Source: Leishmania martiniquensis (lineage: Eukaryota; Euglenozoa; Kinetoplastea; Trypanosomatida; Trypanosomatidae). Taken from it: DNA of 64,000 bases. Positions 41,468-52,498 of this stretch are shown here, piece by piece. The DNA is taken from NCBI RefSeq assembly GCF_017916325.1, contig NC_090158.1, positions 492,001 through 556,000 of the forward strand, written 5' to 3'. The notes under the pieces are model-generated. The model was not told the DNA's origin, ran no database searches, and was given only the letters and a program-made list of their open reading frames with translations. Numbering within the stretch: the stretch's first letter is position 1; the number at the start of each line of letters is the position of its first letter. A program made the translations under genes and the position numbers.

Positions 41468-42492
41468 AAACTTTCGTGGCCTTGACGAAACGTGAGCTCT
41501 GACCATTAGCGCACATAGATGTAAGTGTGGCGTTTGGCTGAGGTAGCCGGCAATAGAAGGACTGTGCAGGCACCATACATGACGGTGTTGCGGACGTCCG
41601 TATCGCGCCGAGGAAGTGAGAGGAGGCTTTTCACAATGTGGTGCCGATATGTGCTGGAAGCCTTCGGCGCAGACTCGCTCTCTCTGTCGCCTTGTCACCG
41701 GTGGCCGTCCATAAGAGAGCGGCACGCATCGACCGGGACGAAAGATGGACGGCCTTCATCGAATATGGATCTGGTGTCAGCGCTGCAGGAGTCGAAGCTA
41801 AGCATGGGAAGAGGAGACAGGCCGTGGATCGATGAGGGGAGCTGATGGGACTCCCAAGACGAAACAAAGAAAAAAGAGAAAGCGGATGCGGAAACCAAAG
41901 AGCGAAACGCTGTCATACGTAAGAGCGGCATAGGCGCTGCCAGACATCCTACGCGAAAAGGCCTTCAGAGTTCCTGCGCCTACATGAAGAGAGAAGCAGC
42001 TCACACAAAAAAAAAAGAACGCTAGGTCGGAAGCAAAGTGGGACCCGCTATCGTTGGGTAAGCGGCCAGAAGCGCTGCGTAAGAGCGAGAGCCAAGGAGG
42101 CGACGTTCAAGACAAGTGAGAAGAAGAGTTAGGAGCGATCGTGCCGAACAGTTCACAAGACATGAGTCGGCGTTGTTTAATCATCCGCTGTAGATGAAGC
42201 GTCCGTATCGATTTTCGCCTTCGCTCATTTGATATATTTTTCTTGCACGTTCCGGAAGATGGAGTAAAGAAAAGGCGGAGAGAGGGCGAGGCAGCACAGT
42301 TGACGAACGCATCGCCTCGAATCCTGTGGTGACCATACGAAGAGTTCGCATGCGTCCAGGAGAACAAAAGCACACGCGCAAGCACGCGGGAACTGTGTTG
42401 AAGCAAATGTGTCGGGGAGGGGCCATGCAAACGTTTCTGTCCGAAGAGCGAGTGGAAGGCGACAGTAAGAGAGGCGCAAGCCGAGGGTCTGC
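41468..42492. other. Spacer, no supported gene
   Basis: About 1 kb of mixed sequence between the Stealth fragment and the candidate membrane protein gene. An open minus-strand frame 42107-42655 overlaps that candidate in another frame and is low-complexity; I do not call it. Confidence 0.5.
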
Positions 42493-42957
42493 TCAACGGC
42501 GCGCGAAGGGGCGCTTGGTGTACTCTTTGTTCACTTTGAAGGGTCCGTGGGCATGCTGACGCCTCTTCACTGCGCGCACAAGAAGCAAGAAAAGGTGAAC
42601 AAGAAGACACGCGAGGAGCACCAGAATTTCGGAGAGAGGAGGCCAATTGAAACATGGTGGTGTGGAAATAGCATGGACGGAGGCAGATGCGGGCGTCTGC
42701 GCCTCTTCCTTTCGTCGAAGACGACAGTTCGGCACGTACCGCTTTTCTTTTTTCCGTGGATTAGGATGCGCGTTGGCCGCTGTTCTCACATCCCTCCCCT
42801 CACAATGACGGCACTTGCTTGTGCTGCCGAGTGTGACCAAGGAACGTGATGGCGATTCATTGAATATGTCACCCTTCTTCGATCCTTCGCTTGCCTCTGA
42901 CATGGAGCATGCACTCTGAGAAGTACGCGCGTTGCTAAGCTCGACTCGCATCCTCAT
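42493..42957 (-). CDS. Candidate small single-span membrane protein
   Basis: A 154-aa frame, 0.28 kb downstream of the EB1-like gene on the same strand. A second ATG at 42903 (MSEASEGSKKGD) gives 136 aa and looks the better N-terminus; a short pyrimidine stretch ending in AG at 42916 could serve as its splice acceptor. The N-terminal part is polar and basic, with a CRHC pair. One strong hydrophobic segment (LSEILVLLACLLVHLFLLLV) is about 50 residues from the end and is followed by a basic tail, so a single-span orientation with a basic side in the cytosol is expected. No family is recognised. Codon usage looks coding, but size keeps confidence moderate. Confidence 0.5.
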   Translation of the reverse strand: MRMRVELSNARTSQSACSMSEASEGSKKGDIFNESPSRSLVTLGSTSKCRHCEGRDVRTAANAHPNPRKKEKRYVPNCRLRRKEEAQTPASASVHAISTPPCFNWPPLSEILVLLACLLVHLFLLLVRAVKRRQHAHGPFKVNKEYTKRPFARR

Positions 42958-43235
42958 ACGTGTAGCCTCAAAAGCGGAGCTCTCTCCCTTAACTCTGCGA
43001 TGCTTGGACCACGGTAGCCGAAGCCCTAGCGCCAGAGATCTAACGCCTACTCTGACGCCACGGGGGAAGAAGAAATACCTTACCGCATCGGAGAATTCGT
43101 ATGTGGGGAAGGTGGCGTAGTGAAAGGCCGCTGAACAAAGTTGAGTGCATTATAGTTCGACCTGCACCGGTGCACGTCACAGAAGAGGGGGCACGACAAA
43201 GAGGTCGGATGCTCCGTTTTTCTGTCATTCCGTCC

Positions 43236-44567
43236 TCAAGCAGGATGAAGCAGCTCCACGAGGTCATGCAGGAGCGGTGCTATCGTTTTGCCTTGACCCT
43301 TGGCTAATTCCAGTGCTCGCGTGACAACGGCGTCCACCGCTGCATACTGCTGTGCCAAGCGATCTCGCTCCTCTAGCAGCTCCCCCAGCTCCTCCAAAGA
43401 AAGTGTTTCACGGGCCTCTTCGCAGAGTCTGGTGTCCTGGCCACATTTGGCTGCCACTACACTGAGAGCACGGCCCGCTTGTTTTTCACCCGCTCGATGC
43501 GTGAGGTGGTAGTTGTGGCACTCTTGCGCGAAGAGCACTTGCTTCTCCAGCTCCTCCACTTCATTTCGCAAGCCCACGAGGGTAGTGCGGAAAGCTTCGG
43601 GAACGGCAATGGTGCCGCGCGTGTAGTGGACGTGAACCGTGCGTTCACGAAGAACCTCTTCGGCGGATGCAGAGAGATGGCATTTCGAGGGACCGGCTGC
43701 CGGTGTTGCGCACGGCAAAGGTGTGCCTATCCTGGTGTCTGCGTCTGGCCCGACACCTCTGGGCGAGGTATTCGCTAGTATGGGGCCGTCTTTGGACTCG
43801 ATGGGTGTGCGATACAGCGAATCGCTCTCCCTCGCCGGTTCACCGCGATCGTGGTATGTTCTCTCTCGCGGAGATGTTCGAGGCGCGCTCAGGTCTGCGT
43901 GCATTCGGCGAGGTGTCGCACTGCTTTCTTCTACCATGATATGTTTCTTTTTTTCGCGCGGGGGTACCCCCGCGCGAGCTTCTCGGCAATCACTACCGCT
44001 TGCCTGGCGGCTGCGCAGCCGTACAGTTCGGTTCAGCTTGACACCCTCTACGGTTCCTGCCACAACCCCTGCTTTCTTCTCCAGCGCCTTCTTCGAGTAC
44101 TGTGCCAGCACCTTGGACATGAACAAGTACAACCACCGCAGCAGCACCACGTGGTCCTGCAGCTTCCCAGTAGCAAGCCGATCTGCCTCCACCGTGTTTC
44201 GGTGCTCGGAGGGTACACACTCCTGCAGCATATTCTGCAGGAGCCTCATGTTGTGAAGGCATGTTTCACGTATGGAGACTGAATCAAGTGGCGGGTCGAC
44301 GTTTTCGCAGACGGCTGCCGTGGCGGACCAGTCCAACTTTGCCAGGTACGTGCGCGCCTTGTCTGCACGGCTCTTCGTGACGGGGGCCTCAGACGACTGT
44401 GTTGCTGCGCAGTTTTGTGCTATGCGACTCACTGCCGCCTCTACAATGGTACAATACGCCGCCCCATCGCGAAGCGACTCCACAGCGGGATAGTCCGCAT
44501 CGCACAAGTTGTTCAGCCACTGAAGTAGCTCTTTACGACCACTGAGGACTGCAGATCCTGCAGGCAT
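43236..44567 (-). CDS. EB1: EB1-like microtubule plus-end protein
   Basis: A 443-aa protein with an ATG start. Residues about 10-150 are a calponin-homology domain of EB1 type: GRKELLQWLNNL at the first helix, LRDGAAYCTIVEAA, a NMRLLQNMLQE helix and the GKLQDHVVLLRWLYLF segment, matching the order of the EB1 family motifs (R-x-x-L-x-W-x-N, L-x-x-G-A-x-Y-C, N-x-x-x-L-Q, G-K-x-Q-D-N-x-x-x-x-x-W-x-K). A basic, Ser/Pro-rich linker follows, with SxxP-type motifs. A C-terminal coiled coil from about residue 330 (LRNEVEELEKQVLFAQE) probably mediates dimerisation. It should bind growing microtubule ends. It is longer than human EB1 (268 aa). Confidence 0.85.
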   Translation of the reverse strand: MPAGSAVLSGRKELLQWLNNLCDADYPAVESLRDGAAYCTIVEAAVSRIAQNCAATQSSEAPVTKSRADKARTYLAKLDWSATAAVCENVDPPLDSVSIRETCLHNMRLLQNMLQECVPSEHRNTVEADRLATGKLQDHVVLLRWLYLFMSKVLAQYSKKALEKKAGVVAGTVEGVKLNRTVRLRSRQASGSDCREARAGVPPREKKKHIMVEESSATPRRMHADLSAPRTSPRERTYHDRGEPARESDSLYRTPIESKDGPILANTSPRGVGPDADTRIGTPLPCATPAAGPSKCHLSASAEEVLRERTVHVHYTRGTIAVPEAFRTTLVGLRNEVEELEKQVLFAQECHNYHLTHRAGEKQAGRALSVVAAKCGQDTRLCEEARETLSLEELGELLEERDRLAQQYAAVDAVVTRALELAKGQGKTIAPLLHDLVELLHPA

Positions 44568-45537
44568 GCTCCAGTTTCGTGTGCGTTCTATGTGCTAAGC
44601 CGAAGTTGGTCTCTTTGGAGGGGTCTATGGTTCGCATGCGCGTGCATGTGTCTAGAAGCAGTAGAGGGTGCTCTATTTAACTATGTATCTGTGCGCCAAC
44701 GGGGACGCTAAGAACCGAACAGTAGATGTCATTGGAGAGAGGTGCACCACACGCCATTATCACCAAGAGAACAAGGTGAAAGGAGGCTCGAGCAGCACAA
44801 ATACAATGCGCCCTTTACCTCGCGAGAGTTTTCGTTTGCAACAGCACACACATGCATCCTCCCAGGGTGACCTGGTGAGACATAAGCCCCTCCGCCTCAC
44901 GAATGCGGTGAGCTGATCGCACCAGGCGGAATTGGGCGAGAGGGGTGAGGGAAACATGCGTGGTGTTCGAGCTTTTCCCTCGCGATACATATATGTATAT
45001 ATACATATATACCGTCGTAGGTCACGCTCGAGTCAGTGTAAGCAGTCAGCGTTTCTCGACCCAATGACCGCACCAAGCGGAAGCAGGCTAAAGAGGCACG
45101 CGCAAGAGTCAATAAACGAAGCAGCAGCACGGGGGCAAGACTGCATGACGCAGCACTCATACAGGATTTCAAAGGCACAAACTGGAAAAAAAAAGGAGTG
45201 CTACGATACGAAGAGCAGTGAAACAAGAGTATAAGAGCCTGGGGGCCGTCCACTTCGACACGGCGCACACTCGCACACCAACGCACGCACACACAGGAGG
45301 AAACGTCAGCTGAACGGCAAATGGAGGGTGCCCCGGTCTGAGCTGTAATCAGCTACAACCCAAAGAATGCGCCTCAGAGACACAAGAACATAAAGCACGA
45401 AAGTGAGAAACACGCACACAACTGCCGCCACTCCACTCGCACCATTTGCTGCCCCCGTGAACAGAGCGCATGCTGCCGGGGGCTGCGCCACGGCGCGTGG
45501 TATTTGCACAACGGCGCGCGCCTCTCTGACAGCAGGA
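44568..45537. other. Intergenic spacer
   Basis: About 1 kb between the EB1-like gene and repeat pair 2. A 20-nt AT palindrome lies at about 44990-45011. No gene seen. Confidence 0.55.
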
Positions 45538-46025
45538 GGCGCCCTCCGTGCCTGCGTGGTATCCCGAGGGTGCCGCGCCCCACTCAGTGCGGGGAAGCCA
45601 AGCAGCCCCCCTGCCCCTGCGGTGTGCCGAGCCCTCCGCAGGTGGTGGCAGGGTTGAGCACCCACGTCGTGGGGATGCCGGCGCGGTGCATCTCTACGGA
45701 TGCCGGCGGCCAGGCCCCGCAGTGGCGGACGCGCTTGTGCCGCCCGTATGGTGGGCGGGGTGTCGGCGTGACTCGGGCGCCTCTCACCCGGCCCGCGCGC
45801 TGCCTACTGCGGTGGGCAGGCTGAGCCGCCCCAGAGGGATGCACGGGTGGGGCCACTGGTGATGCCTGCGGGCGAGGGTTGGGTGCGGGGGCCGCGCTCA
45901 GACGACTGGCTCGGCGCATTGCTGTAGGGCGTGCCTACGGCTGCCTCGCAGAAGGCGTGGGTGGTGGCTGCAATAGGTGGCGTGCGATGAGGTTTAGCTC
46001 ACTCAGCATGGCGGAGCGGACACGT
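45538..46025 (+). repeat. ~490-bp repeat, inverted pair 2, left arm
   Basis: A 488-bp arm, the reverse complement of 50424-50910. It ends 29 bp before the stop codon of the 1376-aa gene. Its 64-bp tail (TGGCTGCAATAGG region to CATGGCGGAGCGG) differs from that of pair 1. Confidence 0.93.
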
Positions 46026-46054
46026 GGGGGGCACAAAGAAAGTGTGCACTCATT

Positions 46055-49000
46055 TTACGCAAAGGGGTCGAACCCCGCCTCAAAGTCATCTGCGGAGGAG
46101 GAACCGTGCGAGTCGGCCCGCTGGGAATCGCCCAATGGCTGCAACTGTTGTCCAGAGGAGGGGAACCACGAGAAGTAGGGGCTCGAAGGAGACTCTTGGG
46201 GGCATGGCGTTAGCATACTATTTGGAGACGTGGTCGACCTAATTGCAGTGCCAAGGTGGGCAAAGTGGGTTGAGACGCTGGAATCGGAGGAAGGAGGAGG
46301 GGGCCGAGGTGCCGGTGAAGCAGGGAGCAGTTGGCGATCGCTGTTGTGCAGTGCGGATGGAGAGGAAGCGACGGCTACGGTGCCGCCGAAAAGGGTGTCC
46401 AAAGAGGGCGGCGGTGGCGGCCCTGCCACAGGGACAGGGAGCTGTGGTTCGTGTTGATCACGGGCAATGCCAGACTCAAAATGGACGCCGTCCCCCGAGG
46501 TCGACGACGAGGCAGCGCTCGAAGATGAAGGCGACCGCTTTTCTGATCCATGCTCAGTGTTTGGCGGCAATGAGGGAGCTGCACCAGATTTGCCATGCTT
46601 CACGGCAGGCGCCTCGACTGGCGGCGCGACTTCGTCAAGCTTGTCTCCGAGATCGTCTAGGGTCACCGCCTCTTTTTCTTGGCAGGCGCCGTCGTGGCGA
46701 CTTTTCTGCAGTCCACCGTTGCCACAAGGCAACCCCGGAACACTGATTGCGGCCGATGCATCCGCTGCAGTGACGTTACTGCGCGCCCCCTGGCCTTCGC
46801 TGCAGCCCGCCTCGCGTTCCTCTCCGCTGCCATTGATGATGCTTACCTCGCCTGGCGAGGCCGCCATCCCATGCTCGTCCTCGATCGGATCCATCGCCGT
46901 TTCCGGCCCCCCCTTCGCCATCTCTTTCTTCAGCTGTGCCAGGAAAACCGCCTCCTCTTCCTCCGTGACCTCTAAGTGCGAGGTGGAGCTCAGCGTCTCC
47001 CTGTTGTGTGTCGCCGAATTCGCATGCTCAGCACCATCTGAGCCTTCGTCCTTTTCCGGCGCAGCATCTTCCTTATCGCAGTCTGCACTCTCGGCAGCTG
47101 GGGACTTAGCCTGGCGAGATTCTGTTGCTGTCTTCACATCACTGCACGAGATCGTCTGTGGCTCCACTATTAGCATCTTCTTTGCACATGTAGAGTGGCC
47201 ATCGGTGAAAGACGCAGCTCTCTCCTCCTCGAACTCTGGTGGTGTTCGCCTTGAGCCTGCAGTGCTTGTGTCCACGTCACCGCTCGTCGAAGTGGAGCTG
47301 TGAGCATGCTCCTCCTCAGGAGCATCCTGAAACCGTGGTATGTCAGGGTTGCCTCCTGCGGTGGTCAGAAGCAGTGGGACTGCACCCTCACTTGGGGCTT
47401 CGATGGCTACGGCAGCCGTCTGGTCAGTGTCATTGTGAGATGGTCCAACTACTGGCCCGCTGTCCTCGTCCCTCTTTGCTTCCTGAGCCCCGTTGGTTGC
47501 GCTGCTGAAGGCGCTCCACGGGCTTCGCACAGTCGGCCGCTCATTTGAAAAGTTATCAGGCGGCACATAAGAAACTGTGCTTATCTGTCCCACCATGCCC
47601 CCCATGTCGCGCGCGAGCCCTTCTTCTCTGTTGATACTTTCAATATGAGACGAAAGCAGCATGGCCTGCATTGGTGTATGTGGAGAAAAGGGCTGCGGCG
47701 GGGTGAGGTGTGAAAACGTTTGGTTTCTGCTGCCAGCGCCCAACACCTTCGCCTCGTCCTCACAGACATCTGTGTCGGCTTGGCAAGCTGTGAGAATCCC
47801 ATTCACGCCCTTTGGCGCCGATGGCTCTTCGTAGAGAAGAGGCGATGCAGCCTGAGGTAGCGGCAGCCGCGTCTGCGCCGGGCACCGAGCTGCGTCAAGC
47901 ATCATACGCACTTCCTCCAGGTCTCGTGCGATCTCAGCACCCATGCAGTCTTCTTCTGACATCATCGCCTTCTCAGCACCAGTGCTGTTTAACCCAGAAT
48001 CTTTGACGAACTCCGTATGATACTCCAGAACGGTTCCGTATGCCTTCAGCGCTATCAACGCTGTGTGTAATGCCTTGTCTTCCCAGAGGGATGCACCGAT
48101 ATGTAGCACATTTGTGTCTGGTGAGCCTGCGTCTCCAGTGTAGACCATCGTCATCTCCGGCTCCTTTTCGCCCACTAGGACGACCTTCTCCGCCTCTCTT
48201 GCACTGCCTATCTGCCCTTCAAGTTCGACGACGCGCGTCTGCAACGCGTCCACAGCCTTCATCAGGTCAGTCGTCTCGCGAAGCAGCTGAGACTCCCGAG
48301 CTTCCAGTGCGCCGGCAGAAAGCCGGACCGTGGAAGCATACATGCCGAAAAAGAGCTCCAGCTCTTCCTCGACGGCTTCTATACGGATGTGCGAGCGTTC
48401 CTGTTCTTCACGCCACACCAGCTCATCGAGAAGGCCGAAAGGGGCCGGGGAGACCGCTGACGCAGCCTGCCACTGATGCTCATCACGTGAGAGGGCATCA
48501 TCTCGCTCGTGAGCCCACGACGCGACAGCGTCGTCTGCAGTGTCTACGCCGTCAACAGAGTCCACGAGGTGCAGTGACTGCGAGCTCGCCGGCACTGCCG
48601 TGAGACAACGTTCCATGGGAGATCTTAGCCCACGACGGCGCAAGCTGCTTCTCTCCTCCTCCTCTTCCCGGTTTGGCAAGGACGCGAAGGAGTGGTCGCG
48701 CGATGGGCGCGCTGTAACAGATGATTTGAGAGATGTCTCCTCGTGAAGCCTGCGTAGTCTGTGAATCTCTTTTCGCTGTCTTTCAATCTGGCGGTTCATC
48801 GAAACGAAGAGCTCGGCGCGGTTCCGTTCCATTTCATCAAAACTGCGCTGCCGATCCGTCTCAAACGCCTCCATCTGGGCAAACTGCTCCTCGTATAAGC
48901 GTATCCGATCTATCAGCTCCCTTTCGTGCGCGTCCGGGTTCCGCACGCGCATCGGGCGAAGTGATCGGAAAGTAAAGCGCGAGTGCGAGTGGGTTGGTGC

Positions 49001-50185
49001 GATACTAAACGCTGTCGATGCAGAGCTGACTACCCCACCAATCATGCTCTGTCTTCCGTCGCGCGCAAGTGGCGACACCCGAGGTGCGGGGCTGGGTGAG
49101 GGGTACGAAACACGGCGATCGGGCTGCTGCGAGTAAGTATCGGCAGCCGCTGCTGGGGCCCTGGGCGGCGGCTCTCGCGTAAAGCTGTCTCGGGACGTCG
49201 AGGCAATGCGTATTTCCGGCAGCTCTTCCGTAGACTCAAGCGCCCGTTCCAGCGAGACAGAGGGGCGCACGGCTGCAGCAGCTGCTGCTACGAGTGAACT
49301 CCGCGCCCGCTCGTACTCACGCGTCATCTCCTCCATCTCTGCCTCCAGCAGCACGGATTCCCTTTTAAGAGCCTTATTCTCCTCCATCAGTGCAGCCTTC
49401 TCACCCTCGACAGTCTTGATGATACGCTGCAGCTTTTCGCCCTGGTCGGACATGGTTGAGATATGAAGCTGCAACCGTTCGACCTCCAGACGAAGACTCG
49501 CCACCTCATCACTGAAGTCCCCACTGCGACATGCAAGTGCTTGACACATGCGCGCTTTTTCCTCCTGGTCGTGCTGAGAGACAATGGCCGAGTAGAACGC
49601 ATTTACCTCCCTCAGCTCTTGGATGGTTTTCTCCGCGCTAATGAGCTCCTCCGTCTTGCTGGCAGTCGTGGGTGCGGCGTTCTGCGACTTGACTTGTCCC
49701 AGCGCGCTCTCCGCATTCATCTTGAGAGATGGTGATGTACGAGAGGGTCGGCGACTCAGGTCGCCGTTTCCGGCCACGTCAAGTGCCCGGAGCGCCTCGG
49801 GTGTGTGTTCGATGCCAGGAGCATCAGCATGGGGGTGCGACTTCCCTTTTCCATGGCCTTCCGTTCTGCTGCGCTGGGCTACGCTGGGAAAGGTCAGTGG
49901 TGCTGGGCTAGGCGTGGTCGACCGCTCAGAGCTCATTCCCTCTAACTGCTTGATTAGGGTTCTGATGGTTTCCTCGTCGCTCGCGGACTTCTCTGTGAGC
50001 CTGTCGCTCTGTTGGCGAAGCTCTCGAAGTTCGGTGTTCTTCTCGTGGATGAAGGCCTGAAGGCCACTAATTTGGGACTCCAGCTCGCGCACTCGCTCTT
50101 GCTCGCGCTGCAGCTGCGGGTGCATGCGCCGAATAAAGTCGACGAGCTGCTCCCTCGTGGCTGTTTCCACATTAACTTGCTTCAT
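46055..50185 (-). CDS. Large coiled-coil protein, 1376 aa
   Basis: Start chosen at the ATG at 50185 (MKQVNVETATREQLVDFIRRM); an ATG-like start further upstream would add a basic, non-conserved stretch. Heptad-rich coiled coils occupy residues about 1-100, 180-310, 430-480 and 570-690. The rest is acidic and low-complexity with many Ser/Glu/Pro runs, and the C-terminus is Pro/Ser-rich, ending FDPFA. The N-terminal ATREQLVDFIRR motif recalls the start of some golgin and centrosomal coiled-coil proteins, but I do not assign a family. It lies entirely inside inverted repeat pair 2, whose arms flank its stop codon by 29 bp and its start by 0.24 kb. Confidence 0.85.
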   Translation of the reverse strand: MKQVNVETATREQLVDFIRRMHPQLQREQERVRELESQISGLQAFIHEKNTELRELRQQSDRLTEKSASDEETIRTLIKQLEGMSSERSTTPSPAPLTFPSVAQRSRTEGHGKGKSHPHADAPGIEHTPEALRALDVAGNGDLSRRPSRTSPSLKMNAESALGQVKSQNAAPTTASKTEELISAEKTIQELREVNAFYSAIVSQHDQEEKARMCQALACRSGDFSDEVASLRLEVERLQLHISTMSDQGEKLQRIIKTVEGEKAALMEENKALKRESVLLEAEMEEMTREYERARSSLVAAAAAAVRPSVSLERALESTEELPEIRIASTSRDSFTREPPPRAPAAAADTYSQQPDRRVSYPSPSPAPRVSPLARDGRQSMIGGVVSSASTAFSIAPTHSHSRFTFRSLRPMRVRNPDAHERELIDRIRLYEEQFAQMEAFETDRQRSFDEMERNRAELFVSMNRQIERQRKEIHRLRRLHEETSLKSSVTARPSRDHSFASLPNREEEEERSSLRRRGLRSPMERCLTAVPASSQSLHLVDSVDGVDTADDAVASWAHERDDALSRDEHQWQAASAVSPAPFGLLDELVWREEQERSHIRIEAVEEELELFFGMYASTVRLSAGALEARESQLLRETTDLMKAVDALQTRVVELEGQIGSAREAEKVVLVGEKEPEMTMVYTGDAGSPDTNVLHIGASLWEDKALHTALIALKAYGTVLEYHTEFVKDSGLNSTGAEKAMMSEEDCMGAEIARDLEEVRMMLDAARCPAQTRLPLPQAASPLLYEEPSAPKGVNGILTACQADTDVCEDEAKVLGAGSRNQTFSHLTPPQPFSPHTPMQAMLLSSHIESINREEGLARDMGGMVGQISTVSYVPPDNFSNERPTVRSPWSAFSSATNGAQEAKRDEDSGPVVGPSHNDTDQTAAVAIEAPSEGAVPLLLTTAGGNPDIPRFQDAPEEEHAHSSTSTSGDVDTSTAGSRRTPPEFEEERAASFTDGHSTCAKKMLIVEPQTISCSDVKTATESRQAKSPAAESADCDKEDAAPEKDEGSDGAEHANSATHNRETLSSTSHLEVTEEEEAVFLAQLKKEMAKGGPETAMDPIEDEHGMAASPGEVSIINGSGEEREAGCSEGQGARSNVTAADASAAISVPGLPCGNGGLQKSRHDGACQEKEAVTLDDLGDKLDEVAPPVEAPAVKHGKSGAAPSLPPNTEHGSEKRSPSSSSAASSSTSGDGVHFESGIARDQHEPQLPVPVAGPPPPPSLDTLFGGTVAVASSPSALHNSDRQLLPASPAPRPPPPSSDSSVSTHFAHLGTAIRSTTSPNSMLTPCPQESPSSPYFSWFPSSGQQLQPLGDSQRADSHGSSSADDFEAGFDPFA

Positions 50186-50423
50186 GGCAAGGGTCGCCGT
50201 GATTGGCGGCACCCTCGTATTCGTTCCTTTTTTTCTGAGGGATTTCGTCTCTTCTTCCCGGTAAAGCAATTCGTTTGCTTGTTCTTAGTCACGTCATGCG
50301 GAGAGCAGAGATAAAGAGCGAAGGGAAGGTATTGTCATGAACGACAGCAGCAAGTACGTGAAGCGAATTCGCACAGTAAACTCTCCAACTGTAGGCGGAG
50401 GTGCAACTCACTTCTGCTTGCGG

Positions 50424-50910
50424 ACGTGTTCGCTCCGCCATGCTGAGTGAGCTAAACCTCATCGCACGCCACCTATTGCAGCCACCACCCACGCCTTCTG
50501 CGAGGCAGCCGTAGGCACGCCCTACAGCAATGCGCCGAGCCAGTCGTCTGAGCGCGGCCCCCGCACCCAACCCTCGCCCGCAGGCATCACCAGTGGCCCC
50601 ACCCGTGCATCCCTCTGGGGCGGCTCAGCCTGCCCACCGCAGTAGGCAGCGCGCGGGCCGGGTGAGAGGCGCCCGAGTCACGCCGACACCCCGCCCACCA
50701 TACGGGCGGCACAAGCGCGTCCGCCACTGCGGGGCCTGGCCGCCGGCATCCGTAGAGATGCACCGCGCCGGCATCCCCACGACGTGGGTGCTCAACCCTG
50801 CCACCACCTGCGGAGGGCTCGGCACACCGCAGGGGCAGGGGGGCTGCTTGGCTTCCCCGCACTGAGTGGGGCGCGGCACCCTCGGGATACCACGCAGGCA
50901 CGGAGGCGCC
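50424..50910 (-). repeat. ~490-bp repeat, inverted pair 2, right arm
   Basis: A 487-bp arm, the reverse complement of 45538-46025, with one-base indels. Spacer between arms is 4.4 kb. Confidence 0.93.
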
Positions 50911-51269
50911 GGCGGTTATCAGGAATTATGGGAGAAGTAAGGACAGCAGAAAGGCGGAGAACGCCATCAAGATATAGAGAAAGTTTCAGAAACGGAAGTC
51001 GGTGAGACTGTGTGCAAGCAGTTCTCATCACAGGATCGATGGAGCCAGTGCACACACCACACAGACCAACTTTAACACATCGACAGGATCACGCTCGCGC
51101 GCGGCGTCAGAATGCGCGTGCACCGGCCACCCGCACGATAGTTCGACTGCGCCAAGGGGAACATTTAGTCGTCCTCAGCTCACAGTCGCCCTAAAGAATT
51201 TCGAATGATCTAATAATCCGTTCCAGACTAGGTGTCGCGCTGGTAAGTGAAAAACTGCGCGGCGCGATT

Positions 51270-52211
51270 TCAGGTGATGTTCTTGGAGTAACCGCAGCCG
51301 TCGATACGACTACAGTGTAGCTTCAGCACATCCCAAGTGGCGGCGATGGACACCTTAAATGCGTTCGCATCCATACAAAACCCTTAGCTACCGGCTGGTA
51401 GCTGGACGTAGACCGCCATCTAGGTCACCTTGATCATCTCGTTATCGCGAGACGTGGGTAGATCAATATTCGGCATTCAACCGTAAGGCAGGCTCGCGCC
51501 CTTGATCCTCAATACCTGTGCAACATGTTTGTAGGCCAGAGATTCAATAGCACCCGCGCAGCCACCTATGCGACCCCGGCGGCGCGGGTTCGGCGTGCAC
51601 GCCGTCACCACTCGTAGGCTGAGCACGTACTGGCGGTACGTCGCAATGGCTTAGTGAGACTCCGCCGCTTCTACTGCTGATAGTGGCCGACAGCTGTCGC
51701 AGTGTCCTTCATGATTCACCGTCGTCAGCACGGGCGGCATATAGTGGAGGTACTCCGCCCGTGGGGGGAGGGAGCTAGAGTCTCGAAGAAAGGACCACAG
51801 CAGCAAAAGGGATGACCGAGAGCCCTTCAGCATCAGCCTGCCAACCCTGCTCAGTGGCGCGAACTCGGCATCTGTGCAGCCAGTCGCGTCATTGGCGCCA
51901 CGCTGCAATGATGTGTGGCGCTCTTCGAACGATTGAACTTCACAAATAGGGCGCAAATTTACCATGAGACCTATCAGTGACTTCTTCGCAATGTAATGCC
52001 GTCCAAACTGGCGAATGTGAGGGGCCAAAGGACGGGCAGCGCCATGCACTAGATGAGAGTCACTGTTGCACATCACAGGCATCCCTAGAGTATGGGTAAG
52101 CCATTTTCCAAATGTGAATATGTGATGAAAGGCAAAAGAAGTAGTGTTCATCCACTCGAAAAAAAGGAGCCGGAAGGGCCACGCATAGTAAATGAGATAA
52201 ATGCTTGACAC
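51270..52211 (-). pseudogene. Unidentified pseudogene, one frame across four stops
   Basis: One minus-strand frame of 314 codons reads as protein throughout, broken only by in-frame stops at 51651-51653 (TAA), 51477-51479 (TGA), 51420-51422 (TAG) and 51384-51386 (TAA), ending with TGA at 51270-51272. Protein-like stretches include AYKHVAQVLRIKGASLPYG, MAVYVQLPAGS and IAATWDVLKLHCSRIDG. I do not recognise the family. Absence of frameshifts suggests decay by substitution. It lies between inverted pair 2 and the CEP162-like gene. Confidence 0.7.
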
Positions 52212-52498
52212 GAAATCTAAAAGAGTGTGATTTACCTGCAGTGCAACACTTTAGATGCATTCGCGTTGGCAGAAGGCTCCTGTTATGTTCTAGACAAGGC
52301 CGACTGGGATCACTTTCTTTGGACTACAAGAGCCTAAAGTTCCTATTCGCATACTTTTTTTTACTCGCAGAAAGCGAGTCCATTGCTTTGTTAGTGCTCC
52401 TGCTGTCCGCTCCACCTTTCAAAACACCCAGGAAGCGCTCATCTAGAAAGCACTCATCTAAAAAGCGCCAAAGGGAAAAATATATACTCTACAATGTC

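Noticed and set aside
41408..42655. Open frames of 100-180 aa between the Stealth fragment and the EB1-like gene
   Set aside because: No domain or consistent composition; one overlaps the better candidate in a different frame.
46060..46075. tRNA B-box-like sequence
   Set aside because: It lies within the C-terminal codons of the 1376-aa gene, and no cloverleaf can be folded around it.
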